This document shows, piece after piece, positions 7,595 to 15,367 of a stretch of DNA of 64,000 bases. The stretch is taken from positions 62,001 to 126,000 of the forward strand of contig NZ_JAIUGX010000004.1 in NCBI RefSeq assembly GCF_020164785.1, read 5' to 3'. The notes under the pieces were generated by a model that saw nothing but the letters and a program-made list of their open reading frames with translations, searched no databases and was not told the DNA's origin. The stretch comes from Mesorhizobium sp. ES1-1 (GTDB lineage Bacteria > Pseudomonadota > Alphaproteobacteria > Rhizobiales > Rhizobiaceae). The number at the start of each line of letters is the position of its first letter. Within the stretch, counting starts at the first letter, position 1. A program made the translations under genes and the position numbers.

Positions 7595-8323
7595 ATGGAC
7601 CGCAATTTCGCGCGGGCGCTTGCGCTCGTTCTAAAATCAGAAGGTGGCTGGTCGGATAATCCGGCCGACCCTGGCGGGGCCACCATGAAGGGCGTAACGC
7701 TCGGCAATTTCAGGCGCTATGTAAAGGCCGACGCCACTAAGGCCGATTTGCGCAAGATCAGCGACGGGCAGGTGGCAACGGTCTATCGGCGGTTCTACTG
7801 GGACGCGGTGCTCGGTGCGGAACTGCCTGATGGTGTCGACTACGCGGTGTTCGATTTCGCCGTGAATAGCGGCCCGAGCCGAGCCGCGAAATATCTTCAA
7901 GCGGTGGTCGGCACCGTTCAGGACGGCCGCATCGGGCCTGCTACTCTTGCCGCCGCCAAGGCCAAGCCGGCCGGTGTCGTCATCGACCTTGTCTGCGATT
8001 CGCGGCTGGCGTTTCTCAAGCGGTTGCCGACATGGTCGACCTTCGGGCGCGGCTGGTCGGACCGCGTAAAATCGGTGAGGTCCCAGGCATTGCTGATGTC
8101 GGCGCAAGCCTCGGCGGACGCGCCTGTCGAGCCCGCATCATCTGGGTCTTTCCCACCCGAGGCCGCAACGCCTGCCGGCGACGCAGCGGGGATGGCGCCG
8201 GCATCTCCGGCTGGCGCTCACGTGCTGCTCGCCGCAAAGGCCGGAGGCGCCATCGCCGCCTGCCTGCTCGTTGCCTACACGGCTTGGCATCATATCGCTG
8301 CCGCCTTGCAAGGAATTTTCTGA
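7595..8323 (+). CDS. Phage endolysin, GH108 lysozyme with C-terminal membrane segment
   Basis: A 242-residue N-acetylmuramidase-type endolysin. The N-terminus has the GH108 signature: VLKSEGGWSDNPADPGGATMKGVT with the catalytic Glu at residue 15, followed by YWDAVLGAELPDGVDYAVFDFAVNSGP, where the peptidoglycan-binding helix region begins. The GIGPATL-type motif appears as DGRIGPATLAAA. After residue 180 there is an Ala/Pro-rich linker and a hydrophobic segment (IAACLLVAYTAWHHIAAAL) near the end, which would tether the enzyme to the membrane. AAAGGAAC precedes the ATG. First gene of the lysis cassette. Confidence 0.88.
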   Translation: MDRNFARALALVLKSEGGWSDNPADPGGATMKGVTLGNFRRYVKADATKADLRKISDGQVATVYRRFYWDAVLGAELPDGVDYAVFDFAVNSGPSRAAKYLQAVVGTVQDGRIGPATLAAAKAKPAGVVIDLVCDSRLAFLKRLPTWSTFGRGWSDRVKSVRSQALLMSAQASADAPVEPASSGSFPPEAATPAGDAAGMAPASPAGAHVLLAAKAGGAIAACLLVAYTAWHHIAAALQGIF

Positions 8324-8325
8324 CC

Positions 8326-8526
8326 ATGGCCACCATCAAACAACCGACCATTCGTCCGACCAACAAACTCACGGCAGCGACGATCGCCGCCGCGGCCGTC
8401 TCCGTCTCCGGCGTCTTCGTGCGCAATGTCTGGCCGTCCTGGTATGATCCGCAGACGTGGGCGACGCTCTTGCCTGTTGCGGTCTTCGCCGCCGGCTATC
8501 TGGTCAGAGACGAGGCGAACCAATGA
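8326..8526 (+). CDS. Small membrane protein, holin candidate
   Basis: A 66-residue protein starting three bases after the endolysin stop. It has two hydrophobic stretches (about residues 16-32, ATIAAAAVSVSGVFV, and 46-60, TLLPVAVFAAGYLV) separated by a short polar turn with W, D and P residues, and a charged C-terminus. Position between endolysin and spanins and the two-segment topology suggest a class II holin. No family signature is certain. Confidence 0.55.
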   Translation: MATIKQPTIRPTNKLTAATIAAAAVSVSGVFVRNVWPSWYDPQTWATLLPVAVFAAGYLVRDEANQ

Positions 8527-8762
8527 GCGCGCTTCTCTCCCTCCTGCTCAACAATCCAACCGTTCTCGGCATCGTTGGCGCCGTCATCGCCGCACTCGGC
8601 TGGGGCTTTCGGCAGAAGCTGGCCGGCCAACGCGCAGAGCGCGCGAGGCAGGCGGCTTCTGAAGCGGCGGCGCACGACATCGCGGACCAGGTGCAGAACG
8701 ATATCGGCACACTGCCTGCCGCCGACGCTCGAAAGGAGCTCAAATCATGGGCAAAGGGTTGA
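8523..8762 (+). CDS. Rz-like inner-membrane spanin candidate
   Basis: A 79-residue protein with one N-terminal membrane helix (LSLLLNNPTVLGIVGAVIAAL) and a charged helical tail (RAERARQAASEAAAHDIADQVQND) that would form a periplasmic coiled coil. Start overlaps the previous stop as ATGA. The 3' end overlaps the start of a lipoprotein gene, the classical overlapping Rz/Rz1 layout. It is shorter than phage lambda Rz. Function is inferred from context. Confidence 0.55.
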   Translation: MSALLSLLLNNPTVLGIVGAVIAALGWGFRQKLAGQRAERARQAASEAAAHDIADQVQNDIGTLPAADARKELKSWAKG

Positions 8763-8947
8763 TTTTCGCAGTGATCCTCGCGTTGTCCTCGACATCCGGC
8801 TGCGTCTCCGCCAGGGGCGGATTTTGCACGATCTCCAGTCCATTGCGGCTGTCGGCGGCGACGGTCGACACATTGTCGAATGCCGAGGTCAAGGCGCTTC
8901 TGGCGCACAATCGCAAGGGCGAGAGATTGTGCGGATGGAAGCCGTGA
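8747..8947 (+). CDS. Rz1-like outer-membrane spanin lipoprotein candidate
   Basis: A 66-residue putative lipoprotein: hydrophobic signal (LIFAVILALSSTSGC) with Cys at residue 19 as the lipidation site, then a short mature peptide with two further cysteines (GGFCTI, ERLCGW). It begins 16 bases before the end of the i-spanin gene in another frame. This overlap and the lipobox fit an o-spanin that links to the inner-membrane partner to disrupt the outer membrane at lysis. Confidence 0.55.
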   Translation: MGKGLIFAVILALSSTSGCVSARGGFCTISSPLRLSAATVDTLSNAEVKALLAHNRKGERLCGWKP

Positions 8948-9044
8948 CGGCCGCGCCTGTGCCCGACCCGGGCATGCCGCCGGGCGGGTTGCCTAAGGCT
9001 GGCGGGTCGGCGGCCCATCACAAACGGACCTGGAGGACGACGAC

Positions 9045-9377
9045 ATGATGCACGATTTCTTCGACCTGCTCGGCATCAAGGGACCCGTGGTTGCCGCCGG
9101 CCTTGCCGGCGGTGTCCTGCGCGCGCTGTCGCGGCATCGATACAAGCTGCGTGAAATGGTTGCCTCGCCGATCTGCGGAGCGCTTGCGGCGGCCTATCTC
9201 ACCTTGCCGGCGGTGTCCTATTTCAAGACGACCGGCCTGCCTATGCCCGATCCGTCCGAAGACACCACCACGCTGGCCGCCGCCTTCCTGATCGGTGTCT
9301 GCGCCATGTGGATTTCGGATATCCTGTTCGAGTTTGCGGTGCGCAAGCTGAAGTCGACGCTGGGCGACAATGGCTAG
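9045..9377 (+). CDS. Phage-associated membrane protein, second holin candidate
   Basis: A 110-residue protein with three hydrophobic segments (about residues 13-26 PVVAAGLAGGVLRAL, 41-58 SPICGALAAAYLTLPAV, 76-96 TLAAAFLIGVCAMWISDILF) and a basic C-terminus. It is the last gene before a strong terminator, downstream of the spanin pair. The arrangement resembles small holin-type proteins of rhizobial prophages, but no defining motif is visible. Two in-frame ATGs (9045, 9048) are possible starts. Confidence 0.5.
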   Translation: MMHDFFDLLGIKGPVVAAGLAGGVLRALSRHRYKLREMVASPICGALAAAYLTLPAVSYFKTTGLPMPDPSEDTTTLAAAFLIGVCAMWISDILFEFAVRKLKSTLGDNG

Positions 9378-9403
9378 CCTGCGTCACTTACGTCTCACGT
9401 CGA

Positions 9404-9437
9404 GGCCCGCCATCCCGCACGGGATGGCGGGCCTTTC
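9404..9437 (+). terminator. Intrinsic terminator closing the prophage lysis module
   Basis: A perfect 14-base stem (GGCCCGCCATCCCG and its complement, 9404-9417 and 9420-9433) is followed by TTTCGCGTTTT. It lies 27 bases after the last phage gene. The stretch 9438-9696 after it shows nothing I can support as a gene. Confidence 0.85.
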
Positions 9438-9696
9438 GCGTTTTGGTTCACGAGAGGATGACCAGCACGGCTTCCGCGACAGCCGGAAGTTCAATTCGCG
9501 CTAGTCCATGACGGCATGGCGGTGATGCATCGGGGAAGCCGATGGCCGCAAGTGATTGTCACGAAGCATCCTGCCTACGGACAGGAACGCCAAAATTCCA
9601 GCGCAATCCTGGTCTTCGAGTGGTGCGCTGGCTGTAGCTTTTCGTCAGTCGACTTTGCGCTTCTTCGTAGACCTTGCGACCTGACCTGGGCCCGAT

Positions 9697-11274
9697 ATGG
9701 CTGGTATTGACGAAACGATAGATCGTTGGCTGCAGGCAGGCCAGGCGGTGGGCCCGGTTTCGCCGCCATTATCGTTCGGCCTGGTACGTCGTCCCGAGCT
9801 TTGGCTGGCCATTCTTTGCGTAACGCAGATTACCTGCTGGACGCTGATGCCGGCGCTTGTCGACACGGCTCCGCCCCGCGATGTCGTCGAAGGCTTCATG
9901 TGGGGACGGGAGTGGGTGCTGCTGACATACAAGCATCCGCAACTTCCGGCCTGGTTGCTCGAGGCCAGCCACCTGTTGACCGGATCGTTCCGCTGGCCCC
10001 AGTACCTGCTGGCCCAACTGACGATCTCCTCGACGTTCATCCTGGTGTATCTGCTTGCCCGCGACATTCTCGGGCGGCCCCGCGCGCTGGCCGCCGTGCT
10101 GCTGATGCCGACTATTTATTTCTTCGGCTGGCCGACGCCGCAATTCAACCACGACTACGCGCAGATGCCGTTCTGGGCCGCCATTGCGTGGCTTTTGTGG
10201 CGGGCGGCCCGCGATGGCGGGCCAGGGTGGTGGCTTGCGCTCGGATTGGTTTCCGGCGTCGGGCTCTATGCGAAATTCTCCACCGGCTTGCTGTTGCTGT
10301 TCGGCGCCACCTGGCTGTTGTGCGACACGCGGGCTCGCGCTCGGCTTGGTGCGCCCTGGCCCTGGCTTGCGCTCGTGGTGTTCATTGGCATCGTCGCACC
10401 GCTGGCGATCGCACTCTATCGCATCGACTTCCTGCCCCTAACCTATGTCGCGAGTCGCAATGAATGGGTCATGGCCCACCGCGCCCGCCTCTATTACATC
10501 GGCGTCCAGCTGGCGGGGCTGACCGGCTTTGTCGCCGTCCTCTCCATATCCGGCCTGTTGCGACGCGGTCGGCCCGCCGACGGTTTGCACCAGGCGCAAG
10601 TCGAGCCACGCGCTCTCAACTATCTGCTGTGGATGGGGCTGGGGCCGGCGACCCTGATGATGGTGGCGTCGCTGTTCACCGGGGCAGGCGAGGCGTGGGG
10701 CGCGCCGATGTACAATCTTGTCGGCGTCGTGGCGATTGCCTGCCTGGGCAGCCGGCTCGGCACCGCCGAACTGCGCAGGCTGGCTGCCTGCGCCGGCGTT
10801 TGCATCGTCGTCATGTCGGCAGTGTATGCGGCGACCCGCGCGACCGCCTGTGGGGCGATCGGACATCTGGAGCCTGTCTGCTGGCCGGCCCAACTGGTGT
10901 CCGATGAAGCTGAAACGGTTTGGCACGAGGCAACCAAGGCTCGCCTAGGGATCGTCGGTGGCGACGATGATCTGGCCATGCTCGCCGGTCTCGATGCCCG
11001 TGACAAACCGTCGATCTTCACTGGCCTCGATATGCGGCTGGCGCCATGGATCACGCCGCAACGGCTGCGGGACCAGGGCATGCTGCTGGTCTGGTCGGGC
11101 AGCGAGGTGCCGCCCGGGCTGCGGCCCTGGGTTGGGGCATTGCCCGTCAAGACCGTGCTGGTCGACTGGTCGCGTGTGGCGGCCCCAGTGGAGGTCAACT
11201 TCGCCGTCATTCTGCCCGGCACACACAACCCGTCGGACATGACTCCACCCAGGGCTGGAAACCTGGTCAAGTGA
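9697..11274 (+). CDS. GT39-type membrane glycosyltransferase (PMT/ArnT-like)
   Basis: A 525-residue polytopic membrane protein with about eleven hydrophobic helices. The first periplasmic loop carries [18 protein letters not shown] and [15 protein letters not shown], the acidic and HPP-like features of the dolichyl/polyprenyl-phosphate mannosyltransferase superfamily (PMT_2), in which the first-loop Asp is catalytic. Members use lipid-linked sugars to modify lipid A, proteins or polysaccharides; the acceptor is unknown. Residues 400-525 form a soluble periplasmic tail with [11 protein letters not shown]. It stands alone between the prophage and msrA. Confidence 0.8.
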   Translation: MAGIDETIDRWLQAGQAVGPVSPPLSFGLVRRPELWLAILCVTQITCWTLMPALVDTAPPRDVVEGFMWGREWVLLTYKHPQLPAWLLEASHLLTGSFRWPQYLLAQLTISSTFILVYLLARDILGRPRALAAVLLMPTIYFFGWPTPQFNHDYAQMPFWAAIAWLLWRAARDGGPGWWLALGLVSGVGLYAKFSTGLLLLFGATWLLCDTRARARLGAPWPWLALVVFIGIVAPLAIALYRIDFLPLTYVASRNEWVMAHRARLYYIGVQLAGLTGFVAVLSISGLLRRGRPADGLHQAQVEPRALNYLLWMGLGPATLMMVASLFTGAGEAWGAPMYNLVGVVAIACLGSRLGTAELRRLAACAGVCIVVMSAVYAATRATACGAIGHLEPVCWPAQLVSDEAETVWHEATKARLGIVGGDDDLAMLAGLDARDKPSIFTGLDMRLAPWITPQRLRDQGMLLVWSGSEVPPGLRPWVGALPVKTVLVDWSRVAAPVEVNFAVILPGTHNPSDMTPPRAGNLVK

Positions 11275-11468
11275 GTTTGAAGGTGGCCCCCAGGGCTGTC
11301 CCCGCTGATCTCCCAGATACCTCTCCGCCCGCTGGAGCAGAGGTTGCATGGTGTTACAGTGCGTACTGGACGAAATGGGCCGCAATGCCCATTTATGGCA
11401 GCACCCAATATGTTTGCGCAACTCTGGCTCCGTTTGCGAGCGGAGATTGCCCTGTAAGGAGATGTGCT

Positions 11469-11987
11469 ATGGCGACTTCCACCGAACGCGCAGTGCTGGC
11501 CGGCGGCTGCTTCTGGGGCATGCAGGACCTGATCCGGCGCTATCCCGGCGTCAGTTCCACCCGTGTTGGCTACACGGGGGGCGATGTGGCCAACGCCACT
11601 TACCGCAACCATGGCAGCCATGCGGAAGCAATCGAGATCAACTTCGACCCGGCGGTAATCAGCTACCGAACGCTGCTCGAGCGCTTTTTCCAGATCCATG
11701 ATCCGACGACCCGCAACCGCCAAGGCAATGATGTCGGGCTGAGCTATCGCTCCGCCATCTTCTACACCAGTGAGGAACAGAAGCGTGTAGCCGAAGACAC
11801 CATAGCCGATGTCGATGCTTCGGGCCTGTGGCCTGGCAAGGTGGTGACCGAGGTCGCGCCGGTGGGTCCGTTCTGGGAGGCCGAACCCGAGCATCAGGAC
11901 TATCTCGAAAAGTACCCCAACGGCTACACCTGCCATTTCGTCAGGCCGGGCTGGAAGCTGCCGGTCCGCGCGGAGGCCGTTTCATAA
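11469..11987 (+). CDS. msrA: Peptide-methionine (S)-S-oxide reductase MsrA
   Basis: A 172-residue methionine-S-sulfoxide reductase that repairs oxidised proteins. The catalytic motif is [10 protein letters not shown] (Cys about residue 14), followed by [30 protein letters not shown] and the FFQIHDPTT segment, all conserved in the family. The frame is open upstream, but TAAGGAG precedes the ATG at 11469 and the family begins here. It lies 20 bases before the formyltransferase gene, so the two may be co-transcribed. Confidence 0.93.
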   Translation: MATSTERAVLAGGCFWGMQDLIRRYPGVSSTRVGYTGGDVANATYRNHGSHAEAIEINFDPAVISYRTLLERFFQIHDPTTRNRQGNDVGLSYRSAIFYTSEEQKRVAEDTIADVDASGLWPGKVVTEVAPVGPFWEAEPEHQDYLEKYPNGYTCHFVRPGWKLPVRAEAVS

Positions 11988-12006
11988 AGCCCGCGCGGTT
12001 CCACGG

Positions 12007-13041
12007 ATGAGGCGGAGCGAGAAGCCTTCCCAAGCGGCGCCGCTCACAGCGGTTTTTGTTCTCGATATCTCCGCTTCCACCGGACCGATGCTTGCAGGGT
12101 GGCTGGAGGCAGGTCACCGGATTGGCGCGATCATCGTGCCGGCCTTCCGGCGCCGGCCGCAAGGCTTCAGTATCGGCAATTCTCGCAGGCGCCTGAAACG
12201 CAGGTTCCTGCTCAGGCGCTATATCGGGAACATCCAGGTCAAGCTGATCGAGTTCGGTCCTCCATACGACTGGCACAAACTTGGCCGAGACGTGTCGCAA
12301 GTGCAGGCGGACGTGCTGATCTGCCATGCTTTTCCCAAACTGATACCACAGGAATTCCTCGGCGGGTTTGCCATGGGCGGGCTTAATCTTCATCCAGCCC
12401 TATTGCCCGCCTATCGGGGTCCGCACCCGATCCATCGCCTTGCCGTGGATGGCCTTCATACTGTTCATGGCGGGGTAACCTTGCACAACATGTCCGCCGG
12501 TTTCGATCAAGGCGACATTGTTGGGCAAGTCGCGTTTTCAGAGGCGGACTGGGCGTCGAGCGAGATCCTGGCGGACCGCAACGCAACCGCGATGCGAATG
12601 CTGGTAAGCGAGGCTGCGCCGGCGTACTGCCGCGGCATGCTGTCGGGCGAACCGCAACCCGCCGGAGATTTTGTCTGGGCGCGCCTGGAGGCTCACCACC
12701 TGATGATCTCTAGCACGATGTCGATCGACCATGTCGCGCGCTTGTGGCGGGTGTTGGGAATGATGCCGGGTATCTATATCACCTGTGCCGGCTCGAACGT
12801 GAGGCTTGGCTTTCGGATACGAAGACTTGGACCGCCGACCGGAGAGCCTTCGGTTCGGCGATGGGGGACTGTGGCCTTCGACCTTGCGGACGGCAGGGTA
12901 TTGCACCTGGCCTACAGCCGCCTGGTGAAGCGGTGGGTGCTTTGGAGAAGGCTGCTCGCCAGGGTGCCGCGCCGGCACTTGCCCCTGGAGATCCGCACGT
13001 CCGGCAGGATCCTTCCAAAAGACGCTATCGCTAAGGGATAA
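12007..13041 (+). CDS. Formyltransferase family protein (Fmt-like fold)
   Basis: A 344-residue protein of the 10-formyltetrahydrofolate-dependent transferase fold. The active-site strand is GGLNLHPALLPAYRGPHPI (about residues 124-142), matching NIHPSLLPRYRGAAP with its Asn and His, and the catalytic Asp region is AGFDQGDIVG (about 165-174). The remaining part differs from methionyl-tRNA formyltransferase: the C-terminal 120 residues are Arg-rich and not a clear OB-fold. It may formylate an amino sugar or another amine. A shared terminator follows immediately. Confidence 0.7.
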   Translation: MRRSEKPSQAAPLTAVFVLDISASTGPMLAGWLEAGHRIGAIIVPAFRRRPQGFSIGNSRRRLKRRFLLRRYIGNIQVKLIEFGPPYDWHKLGRDVSQVQADVLICHAFPKLIPQEFLGGFAMGGLNLHPALLPAYRGPHPIHRLAVDGLHTVHGGVTLHNMSAGFDQGDIVGQVAFSEADWASSEILADRNATAMRMLVSEAAPAYCRGMLSGEPQPAGDFVWARLEAHHLMISSTMSIDHVARLWRVLGMMPGIYITCAGSNVRLGFRIRRLGPPTGEPSVRRWGTVAFDLADGRVLHLAYSRLVKRWVLWRRLLARVPRRHLPLEIRTSGRILPKDAIAKG

Positions 13042-13070
13042 AGCCGCCGAGCGTGACCCGGCGGCTTTAT
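13040..13070. terminator. Bidirectional terminator between convergent genes
   Basis: AAAGCCGCC at 13040-13048 pairs with GGCGGCTTT at 13060-13068, flanked by A-rich and T-rich sides, so it can end transcripts from both the formyltransferase (plus) and the secreted protein gene (minus). Confidence 0.8.
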
Positions 13071-13095
13071 GTTGTTAGTCAGTCTTGCCAGCTGC

Positions 13096-13404
13096 TTACT
13101 TACCGCAGTTGCTGTCGTTTACCGTCGGTGCCGTCGCATTGCCGCTCGCGTCGGCCTGCGCGCCCTGCGGATTGGTCGGGCAGTTCTGGTCGGCGTTGGA
13201 ATTCATCGCACCCGAGGTGCCCGTCGTGCTGTTTGTGGCTGCCGGATCGACCGGGGCCGGAGAGGCGGGGGTATTCGGGTCAACCGTAACCGACTGGCCG
13301 CTACCGCCGGAACCATCGGCGCCGTTTGTGTTAGCATTCTGCGCCATAGCAGACGTTGCGAGAGCAATTGTAAAGGCCGAAGCCGCGAGGATTTTCATGA
13401 ACAT
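13096..13404 (-). CDS. Small secreted Ser/Thr/Gly/Pro-rich protein
   Basis: A 102-residue protein with a clear Sec signal peptide (MKILAASAFTIALATSAMAQ, cleavage after AMA) and a low-complexity mature part rich in N, T, G, S, P and A, with two Cys residues near the C-terminus (DQNCPTN, DSNCGK) that could form one disulfide. No known domain. GGAG lies eight bases before the ATG used; a second ATG two codons later is possible. It is divergent from the stress-type DUF3309 gene and may share its regulation, though I see no clear promoter. Confidence 0.65.
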   Translation of the reverse strand: MFMKILAASAFTIALATSAMAQNANTNGADGSGGSGQSVTVDPNTPASPAPVDPAATNSTTGTSGAMNSNADQNCPTNPQGAQADASGNATAPTVNDSNCGK

Positions 13405-13554
13405 GGTCTATCTCCATTTCTGTGATCTCGTCGCGTTGCGACTATGGAAACAATCCCTGGGGCCATTGATAGTTCCGAACAAAATTCCTTCCCTGAACCT
13501 TGTAACCTCAGTAACCGGATCATATCCCGCGGTCCGGAGAATTCCGCTGACCAT

Positions 13555-13579
13555 GGAACGCTAACGCTTCGAACGCGTT
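13555..13579 (+). promoter_or_regulatory. EcfG-type general stress promoter
   Basis: GGAAC at 13555-13559 and CGTT at 13576-13579 with exactly 16 bases between them match the EcfG (general stress response) consensus GGAAC-N16/17-CGTT of alphaproteobacteria. Transcription would start near 13586, leaving about 66 bases of leader before the DUF3309 gene. Confidence 0.65.
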
Positions 13580-13651
13580 CACATCCCCAGCAACATCCCA
13601 ATTGCGAGATGTTGGACCCGGCGCACCAGCGCCTACAGGAGCGGGAAGACC

Positions 13652-13816
13652 ATGAGCTTAGGAACCATACTGATCATTATTCTTGTACTTGCCCTGCTGG
13701 GAGGTTTCAGCGGCATCGGCGGCGGACCTTTTTACGGAACAGGCTATTATGGCGGCGGTGGTCTCGGGCTGGTGCTCCTCATCATCATCGTGCTTGTCGT
13801 GCTTGGGCGAATTTAG
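13652..13816 (+). CDS. DUF3309 family small membrane peptide
   Basis: A 54-residue peptide read directly from the sequence: MSLGTILIIILVLALLGG, a glycine/tyrosine-rich middle with GTGYYGGGGLG, then LVLLIIIVLVVLGRI. Two hydrophobic helices joined by a flexible Gly loop are the DUF3309 pattern, common in Rhizobiales and often stress induced. GGAG lies upstream at 13638-13641. The EcfG promoter before it predicts induction under general stress and entry to stationary phase. Confidence 0.8.
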   Translation: MSLGTILIIILVLALLGGFSGIGGGPFYGTGYYGGGGLGLVLLIIIVLVVLGRI

Positions 13817-13916
13817 TCAGCCAGAGCATATGTTTTGGGGCGACGCCGTAACCTGATCGTGATGCAAGCAATTGGGCTTGTGATCCAGCATGGCCGATCG
13901 GTTTGCTATGGTTGAC

Positions 13917-14011
13917 ACGGTCCACGCCCCCCCGTGGAACAAGAGATGAAGGTCCCACCTTCATCCTCCTCCAAGACCCGCTTCGGCTACGCCGTGGCGG
14001 GTTTTGCTTTT
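13917..14011 (+). ncRNA. Candidate trans-acting small RNA (alpha-r14/NfeR1-like?)
   Basis: A three-hairpin RNA is predicted. CCACG/CGTGG with a C-rich loop comes first, then a perfect nine-pair hairpin GATGAAGGT-CCC-ACCTTCATC, then a single-stranded CTCCTCC anti-Shine-Dalgarno tract. It ends with a terminator (ACCCGC ... GCGGGT with inner CGGC/GCCG) and TTTGCTTTT. GCTATG at 13905-13910 could be the -10 box; no good -35 is seen. CTCCTCC between hairpins is typical of rhizobial trans-acting sRNAs such as alpha-r14 (NfeR1); family assignment is from memory. It occupies the 374-base gap between DUF3309 and DUF982. Confidence 0.55.
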
Positions 14012-14190
14012 GGGCTTGGGACTTTGCAAACACCTGACATCGATGGACGGATTCAGAGACAGTGTGTAGCAGGCCGTTTCTGATCGGTGCTGGAGCGGTC
14101 CGCGGGCCGTTGCCGAGAATGCTGTTCCGCAGCGGAACCTATCACGACAGCGGAAATTGAGGCGGCACGTCCGACGTAGAAAGGTGGCGC

Positions 14191-14478
14191 GTGAAAGACC
14201 AACAGTTCGATGAGCCGGTCAAAGTCGCGCTCGGAAGAGCGGGACGGAGGGTCTTCAATGTTGAGCGCGTGGCTCAAGCCGCTGACATCCTGATGAACCG
14301 CTGGCCGGTCGCGACGGGACAGAGGCACACTGTCGCGCGAAAGGCTTGCCTGGCTGTGCTGGAGGGCAGGAGAGACGCGTGGGTGGCGCGTGCCGCCTTC
14401 CTCGAAGCGGCGATCGAGGCGGACATACTTGTCGAGGCCCGCGGGACGCCAGCATTCGGACCTCTCGGGACCGTTTGA
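14191..14478 (+). CDS. DUF982 domain protein
   Basis: A 95-residue protein matching the DUF982 pattern: an N-terminal PVKVALGRAGR strand pair, then VERVAQAADILMNRWP, then HTVARKACLAVLEGRRDAWVARAAFLEAAIEADIL at the C-terminus. The family is abundant in rhizobia and has no assigned function. Translation starts at GTG, with AAAGGTGG just upstream. It lies alone, transcribed toward the GntR operon. Confidence 0.75.
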   Translation: MKDQQFDEPVKVALGRAGRRVFNVERVAQAADILMNRWPVATGQRHTVARKACLAVLEGRRDAWVARAAFLEAAIEADILVEARGTPAFGPLGTV

Positions 14479-14574
14479 CTGTTTTTCACAGAAGTCGATC
14501 AAGTAGTGGTTGCCGGATCCGTGCAATCCGATCCTGTGGAGCCCGAGGGCCTGCCGATCAAGATAGCGCGAGCG

Positions 14575-14628
14575 TTGACACACCATTGGCGTGCCGCTAT
14601 TGAACAGGACTATACAGGTTCAATGAAC
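14575..14628 (+). promoter_or_regulatory. Promoter and likely GntR operator
   Basis: TTGACA at 14575-14580 and TATTGA at 14598-14603 with a 17-base spacer form a good sigma70 promoter. The palindrome GTTCAATGAAC (14618-14628) sits just after the expected start site, and ACAGG is repeated three times between 14604 and 14631. Both lie where a repressor would block initiation. The GntR gene begins 11 bases later, suggesting autoregulation. Confidence 0.6.
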
Positions 14629-14638
14629 AGGTACCTAT

Positions 14639-15364
14639 ATGATGCGGCGGGCGGTTCAGCTGTTACCTGGCACGGGCAAGCCCGAGCAGATCGCCACCGT
14701 ACTCGAACATGAAATCCGCTCTGGCATGCTCGGGTTCGGTGACCGCCTGCAAAGCGAGAGTGAACTCGTCCAGCGCTTTTCCGTCAGCCGCAACACCGTC
14801 CGCAAAGGGCTGGAGGAATTGTCCAGCCGCGGCCTGATCACCACCAAAGTCGGCATCGGCTCCTTTGTCACTTTCGACGGCAAACCGGTCGACGACGCCA
14901 TCGGCTGGTCGCGGGCGCTGGCGAATGCGGGCGCCAATGCCGAGACGAGGACGTTGCGGCTCGAAGTGATCGAGGACGCTGGCCTCGCTGCGCTGATTGG
15001 CATCGAAAGCCCGTTGTTCATCGCGGTGGACCGCGCCCGCACCAATGCCAGCGACGGTCACGCTATCTCGATCGAGCGCAGCCGGCTGCCCCTGTCTCCC
15101 GAACTCGAGGATGTGCCGCTGCGTGGCCTGCGCGAGGGCTCGCTGCACCAGACATTGCGCGCCGCCGGGCTCATTCCGGACCATGGCGAGGAGTGGGTCG
15201 GCATCGAGATGCTCAATCCCGAGGACGCCGCCATTCTCGGCTGCCCGCAGGGGACGCCGTTCCTGCGTGGCCGCCGGCTGACGCGCGCCGCTGACGACCG
15301 GCCAATCGAATATGTCACCAGCCTGCTCAACCCGGCGCATTTTGCGCTTCACATGAGGTTCTGA
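14639..15364 (+). CDS. GntR/HutC-family transcriptional regulator
   Basis: A 241-residue one-component regulator. Residues 10-75 form the winged helix (FGDRLQSESELVQRFSVSRNTVRKGLEELSSRGLITTKVGIGSFV); the remainder is a UTRA-type effector domain, ending with PIEYVTSLLNPAHFALHMRF, the usual UTRA close. HutC-type members normally repress neighbouring transport and catabolic genes until a sugar or sugar phosphate binds. It is the first gene of the operon running to 21276, three bases before the next gene. Confidence 0.88.
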   Translation: MMRRAVQLLPGTGKPEQIATVLEHEIRSGMLGFGDRLQSESELVQRFSVSRNTVRKGLEELSSRGLITTKVGIGSFVTFDGKPVDDAIGWSRALANAGANAETRTLRLEVIEDAGLAALIGIESPLFIAVDRARTNASDGHAISIERSRLPLSPELEDVPLRGLREGSLHQTLRAAGLIPDHGEEWVGIEMLNPEDAAILGCPQGTPFLRGRRLTRAADDRPIEYVTSLLNPAHFALHMRF

Positions 15365-15367
15365 GCC

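Noticed and set aside
7282..7707. Minus-strand frame spanning the gap before the endolysin gene
   Set aside because: Both ends are antisense to real genes and the middle shows no family feature or ribosome site; the gap is left unannotated.
1..9440. A complete, inducible prophage
   Set aside because: No integrase, portal, capsid or tape-measure gene is visible, the terminase is broken and fused, and no attachment repeats or tRNA target are seen.
9516..9710. Short plus-strand frame before the glycosyltransferase
   Set aside because: No ribosome site, no recognisable feature and it overlaps the start of a real gene.
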